This document shows positions 17,434-24,672 of a stretch of DNA of 64,000 nt, piece by piece. The stretch is from contig CALFMP010000007.1 of NCBI GenBank assembly GCA_937879965.1, positions 1 through 64,000 on the forward strand. The letters run 5' to 3'. Source of the DNA: QKMZ01 sp012965515 (GTDB lineage Bacteria; Cyanobacteriota; Vampirovibrionia; Obscuribacterales; Obscuribacteraceae). The stretch's first letter is position 1; every line of letters begins with the position of its first letter. Under the pieces are notes generated by a model, which did not search any database, was not told the DNA's origin, and saw nothing but the letters and a program-made list of their open reading frames with translations. A program made the translations under genes and the position numbers.

Positions 17434-18665
17434 TTGTGGCGTCCCCCAAGCTCAAGCTCGATCTCTTTCCAATCAAGACCTTCATCAACAGCCAGTATGC
17501 TCACGAAATAAAGCAAGTCGGCGATTTCCCAGCGAAGGTTTTCGCGAGACTTAAACGATACCACCTCAAATGCTTCTTCCATAAGCTTTTTGCTGAGTTT
17601 ATCGCGGTCTTTAAACAGTGTTGCAGAGTAGCTGCCTTCGGGAGGATTTTCTTTGCGTTTGCGCAAGGTTTCGAAGAGATCCCCAATAGCGAAAGCGCGA
17701 TGCGATGTGGCGCTGCCGAAGCAACTGAAAGTACCATTGTGACAAGCGCCCTGGGATTGTTTCACAGTGAACAAAATCGAATCTCTGTCGCAATCAAGTC
17801 GACAGGAAATTAGTTGCTGCACGCTTCCGGATGTCAAACCCTTTTCCCAAAGTTCCTTCCGCGAACGGCTGTAATAAACACCTTTCCCTTCGGTGAGTGC
17901 TCGCTTTAGAGACTCTTCGTTTCCATACGCAAGCATCAGCACTTTACCGCTGACATCTTGCACAACAATGGGCACGAGTCCATTTGCATCAAACTTCACC
18001 GCACCGACTACGCTTTCAGCCAAATCAATTCGACCCGTGTACAAAGCCATTCCAACTTGCACGTCCATCCCTAGTTTCGAAATCTCTACGATCTCGGCAG
18101 TAGCAGCTATGCCACCAGCAACGGTGACGGGGCGTTTCAACTTCTCTTTTGCTTCCTTCACTGCATCCATGTTCATTCCGCCCAAACCACCTTCGTCTTT
18201 AACAAAGGTAGTCAGGAATGCGCCACAATACGGAGCTAGCCGCTCTGCGCGATCCCAGACCGTTTCATCCGTGGTGTTTGTCCACCCTTTGTCGACAACT
18301 TTGCCGTCGACATTATCGAGAGCGACCATGACTCTTTCGCTGGGAAACTCGCTCAAAATCTCGGGTACTGCTCTGGTGCCAAAAATTAGAGCCTTTGCTC
18401 CAGCTTTCAAATATTCCTTGCCAGTATCGACATCGCGAATGCCACCACCAACGCGAACGTCAGCCACCTTGCAAATGTCTTGAATGAGCTCGCGATTGTT
18501 TCCTTTACCCATCGCCGCGTCAAGATCGATAACCGCAACCTCGCCGAAGCGATTAAACTCGCGTGCAAGTTCTAATGGCGTGCGGTCTGATGTCACCACA
18601 AGATCTTTGCCCTGCTTTAGCTGGACAGCCTTTCCGTTCATGATATCGATACTGGGTACTATCAT
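17430..18665 (-). CDS. hisAIE: Trifunctional HisA-HisI-HisE fusion
   Basis: This 411-residue protein carries three consecutive histidine enzymes. Residues 1-~228 are HisA, the ProFAR isomerase TIM barrel (catalytic Asp in PSIDIMNGKAVQL, second Asp in VALDNVDG, phosphate loops GGGIRD and VAGGIA). Residues ~230-325 are HisI, phosphoribosyl-AMP cyclohydrolase (metal-binding CRLDCDRDS and zinc cysteines in GACHNGTFSCFG). Residues ~330-411 are HisE, phosphoribosyl-ATP pyrophosphatase (MazG-like EEAFEVV and EIADLLYF). HisIE fusions are common; fusion of HisA in front is unusual and puts steps 2, 3 and 4 in one chain. The ATG follows AGGGGC. It is separated from hisF by 71 nt. Confidence 0.95.
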   Translation of the reverse strand: MIVPSIDIMNGKAVQLKQGKDLVVTSDRTPLELAREFNRFGEVAVIDLDAAMGKGNNRELIQDICKVADVRVGGGIRDVDTGKEYLKAGAKALIFGTRAVPEILSEFPSERVMVALDNVDGKVVDKGWTNTTDETVWDRAERLAPYCGAFLTTFVKDEGGLGGMNMDAVKEAKEKLKRPVTVAGGIAATAEIVEISKLGMDVQVGMALYTGRIDLAESVVGAVKFDANGLVPIVVQDVSGKVLMLAYGNEESLKRALTEGKGVYYSRSRKELWEKGLTSGSVQQLISCRLDCDRDSILFTVKQSQGACHNGTFSCFGSATSHRAFAIGDLFETLRKRKENPPEGSYSATLFKDRDKLSKKLMEEAFEVVSFKSRENLRWEIADLLYFVSILAVDEGLDWKEIELELGGRHK

Positions 18666-18736
18666 TTATTGCCCCTAATTCCTGACGCCTTTACTTACCA
18701 CTAATCAAAGAACAATTTGAACACTCGTTGACGAAA

Positions 18737-19519
18737 CTAATAACGTACACTGATTCCCGCGCTTCGAACGGCTTGCTTCACGTCACCGATGCTGTATATC
18801 TTGTCGTGAAAAATACTGGCTGCAAGGGCGGCATCCGCTCCTGCTTTCTGGAAGACCTCGACAAAACTGGCGGGATTCGCTGCACCGCCAGACGCAATGA
18901 CAGGAATCGGCAATTTCTCTGAAAACGCTTTTACCATTTCAATGTCAAATCCAGTTTGCATACCATCGCGGTTCCACGACGTCAACAAAATTTCGCCGGC
19001 GCCGCGACTGACGCACTCTTCAGCCCACTCCAGAGCGTCCAAACCGACAGATTCTCTGCCGCCTTTGATGAGCACTTCCCATTCGGTTTTCGAATCTGCT
19101 TGGTCGTTTTCGGTTTCCTTTTTGCGCGCGTCAATTGCAACTACGCAACATTGAGATCCGAATTGGGTCGAAACTTCATTTATCAGTTCCGGTCTTTTCA
19201 CAGCAGCAGTGTTCATTGAAACCTTGTCAGCACCGGCATTTAGCAGGTCGGTAACACTGTCTCTCGATGAAACTCCGCCACCAACGGTGAACGGGATCGA
19301 AAGGTTGTCTGCGACGCGTTCGACAAACTCTAACATCGCGGCACGCCCTTCAACTGAGGCGGTTATGTCGAGAAACATCAATTCGTCGGCGCCCTGACTC
19401 TCATACATCAAACCCAGTTCGACAGGGCAGCCCATGTCTCTAAGGTTGGTGAAATTAACGCCCTTAACGGTGCGACCGTCTCTCACATCCAAGCAAGGGA
19501 TGATGCGCTTAGTCAGCAT
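18737..19519 (-). CDS. hisF: Imidazole glycerol phosphate synthase, cyclase subunit
   Basis: This 260-residue TIM barrel forms imidazole glycerol phosphate and AICAR from PRFAR with ammonia from HisH. Catalytic Asp residues are in PCLDVRDGRTVKG and VVAIDARK; phosphate sites are GGGVSS and ASGGAA. Length matches the family. The start (MLTKRIIPCLD) follows GGGGGTGGAGA and lies inside the 3' end of hisH, an 11-nt overlap, as expected for subunits of one heterodimer. Confidence 0.97.
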   Translation of the reverse strand: MLTKRIIPCLDVRDGRTVKGVNFTNLRDMGCPVELGLMYESQGADELMFLDITASVEGRAAMLEFVERVADNLSIPFTVGGGVSSRDSVTDLLNAGADKVSMNTAAVKRPELINEVSTQFGSQCCVVAIDARKKETENDQADSKTEWEVLIKGGRESVGLDALEWAEECVSRGAGEILLTSWNRDGMQTGFDIEMVKAFSEKLPIPVIASGGAANPASFVEVFQKAGADAALAASIFHDKIYSIGDVKQAVRSAGISVRY

Positions 19520-20177
19520 TCTCCACCCCCTGCGAAGCACACGCTAATTTGCTGGAAGGTAGATCCCCGCCGGAAACTAATTCGATCCAACGAACCAACA
19601 AAGACTGTCCGAAGGGTCCGCTCTTCTCCGGGTGAAACTGAAATCCGCAGATGTTGTCACGCTTAACTGCGGCGCAAAAACTGCCGAAGTAATCAGCGGA
19701 GTATAACGTATCGCTGCTCTTTTCCGGCTGCGCGACGTATGAGTTGACGAAGTACACATAACCGTTCGGCCACGGGTTGCTTTTCGACTGCGCGGCCTCG
19801 GGACACTCAATCTTGTTCCAACCTATCTGTGGAATTTTTCCACGAGTGAATTTAACAACCTTGCCTGGAAGAAGTCCTAGCCCTGCGCTGTTTGATTCCT
19901 CACCCCAGTCAAACAGAATCTGCATGCCCACACAGATCCCGAGATAAGGCGTTCCTCCTTCGACAAGACTTTTTACCAATTGATCGAAACCGTCTTTCTG
20001 TAAATTTTGCATCACCGCGCCAAAGTTTCCTACCCCCGGCAAAATAATTGGGCGGCTTCCCTCTGGCTTATTCTTCGGATTCACCAAGTTGTACGGCACT
20101 TGAAGTCGATCCAGACAGCGCTTTACACTGCCAAGATTGCCTCCGGCGACGTCGACCAGATCGACCTCAGTTTTCAT
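19509..20177 (-). CDS. hisH: Imidazole glycerol phosphate synthase, glutaminase subunit
   Basis: A 222-residue class I glutamine amidotransferase that supplies ammonia to HisF. The triad is visible: nucleophilic Cys in LGICVGMQILFD, and His and Glu in FQFHPEKSGPFG; the oxyanion strand is PGVGNFG. It has about 15 residues more at the C-terminus than typical, running into hisF. It overlaps hisB upstream by 11 nt and hisF downstream by 11 nt. Confidence 0.97.
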   Translation of the reverse strand: MKTEVDLVDVAGGNLGSVKRCLDRLQVPYNLVNPKNKPEGSRPIILPGVGNFGAVMQNLQKDGFDQLVKSLVEGGTPYLGICVGMQILFDWGEESNSAGLGLLPGKVVKFTRGKIPQIGWNKIECPEAAQSKSNPWPNGYVYFVNSYVAQPEKSSDTLYSADYFGSFCAAVKRDNICGFQFHPEKSGPFGQSLLVRWIELVSGGDLPSSKLACASQGVENAD

Positions 20178-20808
20178 CTAGGACTCCTTTCGTGCTCAAA
20201 TATTCGTTGCCGGGCAACGGCGTGATCGCCTGCCGTAACGCGCGTGCCAGTGCTTTAAACGATGCTTCGATAACGTGGTGATCGTTGTCGCTTTCAAGCA
20301 TCTTTATGTGCAGAGTAGAGCGCAATCCGTCCACGAATCCTTTGTAGAACTCGCGAAAAAGATTTGGGTCGAGATTGCCGACAGTGAAATTACCGAACTG
20401 CAATTTCCAAGATAGATTACGTCGACCGCAAATGTCGATGGCGACCAGCACCAAACTGCCGTCCATTGGATAAGTGAAACATCCAGCCCGCTCGATGCCC
20501 TTGAAGCTGCCCAGCGCTTTGAATATCGTTTCCCCCAGTACAATGCCGGTGTCTTCAATCAAGTGGTGCGGATCGACTTCGATGTCGCCGGTAGCGTCCA
20601 CGACTAAGCTGAAGCGACCGTGGACGGCAAGGGCCTCGAGCATATGCGAGAGAAAGGGGAGCGACGTCTTTATATCGACCTCGCCTGGCGTGTCGAGGTC
20701 GACACGCATCGAGATGTCCGTCTCCTTCGTCTTTCGCGAAACCGATGCGGTGCGGCTTTTCGCCTTCGCTCCATCTTCCACCGACTGGTTTTGTACTACG
20801 CTTTTCAT
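20167..20808 (-). CDS. hisB: Imidazoleglycerol-phosphate dehydratase (monofunctional HisB)
   Basis: This 213-residue dehydratase converts imidazole glycerol phosphate to imidazole acetol phosphate. It shows the two Mn-binding HHxxE motifs, HHLIED and HHVIEA, plus CFTYPMDGSLV and TLHIKML. There is no N-terminal HAD phosphatase domain as in the enterobacterial bifunctional HisB. The region usually reading FxDHM is PFLSHM here: the His is kept, the preceding Asp is Ser. The ATG overlaps the hisC-HAD stop (ATGA); an upstream start would be 11 codons earlier. The N-terminal 30 residues are a charged extension. Confidence 0.95.
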   Translation of the reverse strand: MKSVVQNQSVEDGAKAKSRTASVSRKTKETDISMRVDLDTPGEVDIKTSLPFLSHMLEALAVHGRFSLVVDATGDIEVDPHHLIEDTGIVLGETIFKALGSFKGIERAGCFTYPMDGSLVLVAIDICGRRNLSWKLQFGNFTVGNLDPNLFREFYKGFVDGLRSTLHIKMLESDNDHHVIEASFKALARALRQAITPLPGNEYLSTKGVLDEN

Positions 20809-22571
20809 AGTTGAAACACCTTCTCCAGTTCGCTCATACAACTGATTACCAATTGGGCTCCTGCTTCCCTCAATGCCTCTTCGGACGCTGAAGTGGTGAT
20901 GGCGATGCGGTCGATGCCCGCCCCAAGCGCCGCAGCCATGTCGTCTACCGAATTGCCGACATATACTCCATGTTTCAAGTCAAAGTCTTGCAGATTGCGA
21001 TTGATATAGTCCGGCGAAGGCTTCGCTCCCAGTCCGGGGATATCATCAAGACAGTAAACTCGCTTAAACAGTGGATTGAGGCGCTCTCCCCAAACGGGAT
21101 CATACTCGCCGCGCGTTCTGCCGGTGACGATAAAAGTGGGAAAGCGCTTTGCTATTCTTGTGAGCGCTTCGATTTCGAGTAGAAGTGTTTCCGTTTGCGG
21201 CGCCAGGCTCAGGTAGAGCTTAGTCGCCTCCGGAGAGAATTCACGCATCGACATGGTGACGCCGCGACGCTTCAAAAGTTCAATGGACGCAACCCAATCG
21301 TCGTTGTATCCACCCTCCTCCCGGAGTTTACGCAGTTCGTCCTTTTGCAGTGGTTTGCCGGAATAACGGTCGACCATCTGCGCGACCGTTTCGTCAAAAC
21401 TGGCGCTCGTATCTACCAGAGTTCCGTCGAGGTCAAAGATAATTCCATAGCTTTTTTGAAACTTGTCGAGGGTGTTGAGGAACAGCTCTTGCTCGGCTTC
21501 CGTTCCTATCGAAACACGAATTCTTCCCCACATCGGATCGAATTCGGGAGTGGGGAAGACCTGCCGGCTGCGATTGCGCACCAGCACTCTTTCGTCTCTG
21601 CAAAACTGGCAAAACTTGTCAGCGAGAATTCCCAAAGACAGCAATATGGAATTGCCTGCTCCATTGATCACTCCAAAGCCTCGCTCTTGCAAGTTTTTCA
21701 CAAGACGAGTCTTTCGGTCGTTGACCTCGGCGACATATTTTGTCACGTCGTCGCGGCGGTCAAGCAATTGAGACGCAGTCCAAAGAGCTGCATTGTTGAC
21801 GCTGAAGACCGGAGTTACCAATCGCAAGTACTCGATCATCTGTGGCTGTCCAAACACACAGCCCAAGCGCAATCCAGCCATGGCCCATGCTTTGGAAAAC
21901 GTTTTCAATATGAGGAGATTGTTGTACTTCTCGATGAGGTGAAGGACAGTCGTATTTGAAAAATCGCCATATGCTTCATCGATAACAATCAAAGTGTTGG
22001 GATAATTCTTACACCATGACTCGATCACTTCGGCGGAAAGTTGGGCGCCGGTGGGATTTTCTGGAGTGGCGAAAAATGCAATCTTGGCTCCCGCCTTGAG
22101 CGCTGTTTCAATGCCCTCGATATCGAAATTGAGGTCGGGCAAAACATCAACGTTCACCAATTTCGCGCCGGCCAGTCGCAGCGAGTGCGGAATGACAGAA
22201 AAGCACGGTCTGGAAACAATTGCAGTATCTTCGCCAGGCTCGATAAAAGTGTTGCAGACAACCATGATTCCTTCATCGCTGCCATTGGTCAGGATCAAAT
22301 TTTCTGGCCGAATGCCGTACATCGCGGCAAGTTTTTCGACAAATTCCGGATATTCGGGGTAGCGGCTCGTCCAGTCTTCCGGCATACCCTGCGGGTACGA
22401 CTCGGGATACCCCTGAGTGTTCTCGCAGAAATCGAGGCGCGCATAATTTTGTCGGCTGCTGCCCGGCAGATCGTAGAAGGGCAATTCCAGTACGATCCTT
22501 TTGGGAAGCACACCAGTTTTCGTTTTGGCTTTCGCATCTGGCGTATCTTTTGTATCTGACAAGACTTTCAT
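20805..22571 (-). CDS. hisC: Histidinol-phosphate aminotransferase fused to HAD phosphatase
   Basis: This 588-residue two-domain protein starts with a HisC domain (about 25-375), a PLP-dependent aminotransferase (ATPENPTGAQL, VIDEAYGDF, PLP Lys in KTFSKAWAMAGLRLG, late arginine RIRVSIGT). It makes histidinol phosphate. The second domain (about 380-588) is a HAD-superfamily hydrolase with all four motifs: nucleophile GIIFDLDGTLVDTS, Thr in FIVTGRTRG, Lys in GAKPSPDY, acidic pair in YVGNSVDDMAAA. Since no other histidinol-phosphate phosphatase is in the operon, the HAD domain is the likely one. That would be the step directly after HisC. The ATG follows AAGGGAT; it overlaps hisB by 4 nt. Confidence 0.93.
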   Translation of the reverse strand: MKVLSDTKDTPDAKAKTKTGVLPKRIVLELPFYDLPGSSRQNYARLDFCENTQGYPESYPQGMPEDWTSRYPEYPEFVEKLAAMYGIRPENLILTNGSDEGIMVVCNTFIEPGEDTAIVSRPCFSVIPHSLRLAGAKLVNVDVLPDLNFDIEGIETALKAGAKIAFFATPENPTGAQLSAEVIESWCKNYPNTLIVIDEAYGDFSNTTVLHLIEKYNNLLILKTFSKAWAMAGLRLGCVFGQPQMIEYLRLVTPVFSVNNAALWTASQLLDRRDDVTKYVAEVNDRKTRLVKNLQERGFGVINGAGNSILLSLGILADKFCQFCRDERVLVRNRSRQVFPTPEFDPMWGRIRVSIGTEAEQELFLNTLDKFQKSYGIIFDLDGTLVDTSASFDETVAQMVDRYSGKPLQKDELRKLREEGGYNDDWVASIELLKRRGVTMSMREFSPEATKLYLSLAPQTETLLLEIEALTRIAKRFPTFIVTGRTRGEYDPVWGERLNPLFKRVYCLDDIPGLGAKPSPDYINRNLQDFDLKHGVYVGNSVDDMAAALGAGIDRIAITTSASEEALREAGAQLVISCMSELEKVFQL

Positions 22572-22650
22572 TGTGTATCCCTTAGATTGGAATTTCCTAC
22601 AGTGGCTATCTCTGATTAACGGACAGCCGCAGTAACTCACAGACGGGTGA

Positions 22651-22690
22651 GGCACGGTGCCCCAGGCGGGCGATGCATGGCATCGCCCCT
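22651..22690. repeat. REP-like palindromic element between hisG and hisC
   Basis: A perfect 9-bp hairpin, GGGCGATGC-atg-GCATCGCCC (22668-22688), follows an imperfect palindrome, GGCACGGTGCC (22651-22661). It lies 7 nt after the hisG stop in transcript order. The GC-rich two-palindrome form resembles short interspersed REP-type elements. No second copy was seen in this window. It could slow 3' decay of hisG mRNA or weaken read-through. Confidence 0.5.
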
Positions 22691-22695
22691 ACGCT

Positions 22696-23634
22696 TCAGA
22701 CGACAATTTTTTCGAGTTTGTATTCCAATATATCTGTCGCGCCATAGGCAACAAGTTTCGGAATCAATTGCGAGCAGTCCGCGGAAGGGACGGCAACTTT
22801 GATTGCATAGCCGCTGCCTTTATATAGTTCTGAGATTGTCGGCGCTTTCATACAGGGCAAAATTGCCACCAGGCGCTCGAAGTTATCCGTGCTGACGTTC
22901 ATCTCCAGCAGCACCTTTTCATTAGCGCGCAAAGCACTCTTCATGAGCATGACAAGTTCTTCCAACTTCTGACGTTTAGTGTCATCTTCCAGCGCCTTCT
23001 TGTTACAGAGAAAACGCGTGCTCGATCTAAGAAGCGTATCGACAATGACTAATCTATTTTGACGAATGGTTTCGCCCGTGGCGGTGTTATCGATGATCAT
23101 ATCTGCGTCTTCCGGCGGCAATGCTTCGGTTGCGCCAAAGGTTTGAACATAATCTGCGTTCAAGTTTTTGGACTTTATATAGTCGAGCGTCAAATTTCTG
23201 TACTCGGAAGCAATGACCAAGCGGCGCTGCTGCCGCTCAGGAATTGACTCTTCAGCCAGGTTCTCAGGCATAGCCGCAACGATCGAAACTGGATCGAAAC
23301 CGAGATCCAATAGTTCCACAACATCGGCCTGACGCTCAACAATCCAGTCCAGCCCGGAAAAACCGCAATCGTGACGACCGAGCGCAACCAGATCGGGAAT
23401 ATTTTGCGCTTTGAGAAACTTCGCGACTACACCGGTTTGCGAGGTGCGTGGACGATAAGAACGCCCGCTTTTCGCAAAACTAAGCCCAACTCTTTCGAGC
23501 AAAGCTACAACCTTTTCTTGAATTCGACCTGACGGCAAGACCATTTTCAGTGTGCCGACTGCCAACGCGGAGTCCGTCTCAGAGGCTGTCGCCGTTGTCT
23601 TTTCCTGAGCTGGGGCTTCAACTGTGTTTTTCAT
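22696..23634 (-). CDS. hisG: ATP phosphoribosyltransferase, long form
   Basis: This 312-residue enzyme is the first and committed step of histidine synthesis (ATP + PRPP to PR-ATP). It has the substrate-binding core (LKMVLPSGRIQEKV, VALGRHDCGFSG, PRPP loop DNTATGETIRQN) and the C-terminal regulatory ACT-like domain (LPCMKAPTISEL, ending ILEYKLEKIVV). Long forms are feedback-inhibited by histidine and do not need HisZ. About 25 extra polar N-terminal residues are present. The ATG follows AGGAAACGA. It is the first structural gene after the attenuator at 23689-23842. Confidence 0.95.
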   Translation of the reverse strand: MKNTVEAPAQEKTTATASETDSALAVGTLKMVLPSGRIQEKVVALLERVGLSFAKSGRSYRPRTSQTGVVAKFLKAQNIPDLVALGRHDCGFSGLDWIVERQADVVELLDLGFDPVSIVAAMPENLAEESIPERQQRRLVIASEYRNLTLDYIKSKNLNADYVQTFGATEALPPEDADMIIDNTATGETIRQNRLVIVDTLLRSSTRFLCNKKALEDDTKRQKLEELVMLMKSALRANEKVLLEMNVSTDNFERLVAILPCMKAPTISELYKGSGYAIKVAVPSADCSQLIPKLVAYGATDILEYKLEKIVV

Positions 23635-23688
23635 TTTCTCGTTTCCTAGTTTGGCGCGAAGTGTGATTCAAAAATTCGCTAACAAAAA

Positions 23689-23707
23689 AACCCGCCTTCC
23701 GAGCGGG
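23689..23707 (-). terminator. his attenuator terminator
   Basis: On the minus strand CCCGC-tcggaag-GCGGG (positions 23707 to 23691) is followed by seven U residues. It lies about 55 nt before hisG and after the histidine-rich leader frame. CCGCTC at 23701-23706 can alternatively pair with GAGCGG at 23754-23759, which would abolish this hairpin. Confidence 0.9.
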
Positions 23708-23842
23708 TCTCAACAGTTTTTGCATTAATGCAAAGCTATTCTGTCGTGAGGTTCCGCTCCCGTTTCAAGAATGATGATGATGGTGATGATGCCCGTGGTT
23801 GCGGGCAGCGGATTCAACAATCACTCTTGTGCTGAGCGGCAT
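23691..23842 (-). promoter_or_regulatory. Histidine operon transcription attenuator (leader RNA)
   Basis: Four complementary segments can be read in transcript order. Segment 1 (23812-23802, inside the leader frame) pairs with segment 2 (23762-23753, just after its stop) as UCCGCU/AGCGGA plus CCCG/CGGG with one bulge. Segment 2 can instead pair with segment 3 (23706-23701; 6 bp). Segment 3 pairs with segment 4 (23695-23691) to form the terminator. The His codons lie between segments 1 and 2. A ribosome stalled there for lack of charged His-tRNA would block segment 1, allow 2:3 pairing and let transcription reach hisG. The promoter was not identified with confidence. Confidence 0.88.
23765..23842 (-). 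CDS. hisL: His operon leader peptide
   Basis: A 25-codon frame starts ATG at 23842 and ends TGA at 23767-23765. It ends with His-Gly followed by seven consecutive His codons (six CAT, one CAC) and Ser. Histidine runs of this size in a short frame before a terminator are diagnostic of his attenuation control. No close Shine-Dalgarno sequence is seen; AGGA lies 15 nt before the ATG, within a possible small stem AGGAT/ATCCT. Confidence 0.9.
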   Translation of the reverse strand: MPLSTRVIVESAARNHGHHHHHHHS

Positions 23843-24110
23843 AAAGGATTTAAAACATCCTGGAACGACAATTACCCCTTGAGGTTAACAGGACGGGGCT
23901 GACCTTGTCGAGAGTTTTTTCGGATTTTGTTTACAATTGCCAATGACAAGCCCCGAATTGAACCTTCAAGGACGTCGAAATACGCCTCATTTCAGGGCCG
24001 CATTGTATGATGTTTGGTCTAAGTTTACTCACGGGTAAATTGTAGAGGAGGCGCCGGACAACAACTCTGCGCGGTTCCTCTCTCGGCAATGCAGCTACGA
24101 AAAGGACAGA

Positions 24111-24668
24111 ATGATGAAAGAGCATTTGTTGGTGACGGCAGTCGGCGAAGATAGACCGGGCATCGTTTCGCATCTGGCCGAGGTGATTACACGCCATGGC
24201 GCAAATATGGAAGACAGCCGCATGACAGTGTTGGGTGGCGAATTCGCAGCTATCGCGCTGGTGACAGTGCCAGAAGCGAAAGAGGCAGAACTTCTCAAAG
24301 ACCTCGAGTCACTGGCGAAAGAAAAAATCCACGTCACGACAAAGAAAACCAAGGCGCCTGACGCATCGCGCTTCAAAGGCTACACGAATTATCAAATCAG
24401 CCTTGAAGGTGCTGACCACGAGGGCATCGTGCATAAGATCACATCGTATTTGAAGAACCACGGCATCAACATTCAATCGATGGAGACAGAGTTGGTTCCA
24501 GCTCCTGAAACCGGAACGCCGCTGTTTTGCATGAACGCGATCGTTTCTGTTCCGCCTTCCATCAATTTCAAAACGCTAAATGAAGAACTCGACGCAATCG
24601 GTGCGGAAGAAGCAGTCGACGTCGATGTCGCTGCTTACATCGAAGCGGGACAAGAAGTCGGCGTTTAG
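24111..24668 (+). CDS. Two-ACT-domain regulatory protein (GcvR-like)
   Basis: This 185-residue protein has two tandem ACT domains. The first is at about 4-80 (LLVTAVGEDRPGIVSHLAEVI, GANMEDSRMTVLGGEF); the second is at about 92-175 (YQISLEGADHEGIVHKITSYL, GINIQSMETELVP). The DRPGIV and DHEGIV loops are the usual amino-acid-binding sites. The arrangement matches the glycine-cleavage repressor (GcvR) type, where the protein senses an amino acid and modulates a partner regulator. It has no DNA-binding domain. The ribosome site AAAGGA precedes two adjacent ATGs. It is divergent from the his leader; a link to his control is not shown. Confidence 0.85.
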   Translation: MMKEHLLVTAVGEDRPGIVSHLAEVITRHGANMEDSRMTVLGGEFAAIALVTVPEAKEAELLKDLESLAKEKIHVTTKKTKAPDASRFKGYTNYQISLEGADHEGIVHKITSYLKNHGINIQSMETELVPAPETGTPLFCMNAIVSVPPSINFKTLNEELDAIGAEEAVDVDVAAYIEAGQEVGV

Positions 24669-24672
24669 CAAC

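Noticed and set aside
21195..21959. 254-codon plus-strand frame inside hisC
   Set aside because: It is antisense to the well-supported HisC-HAD gene and has no domain or ribosome site.
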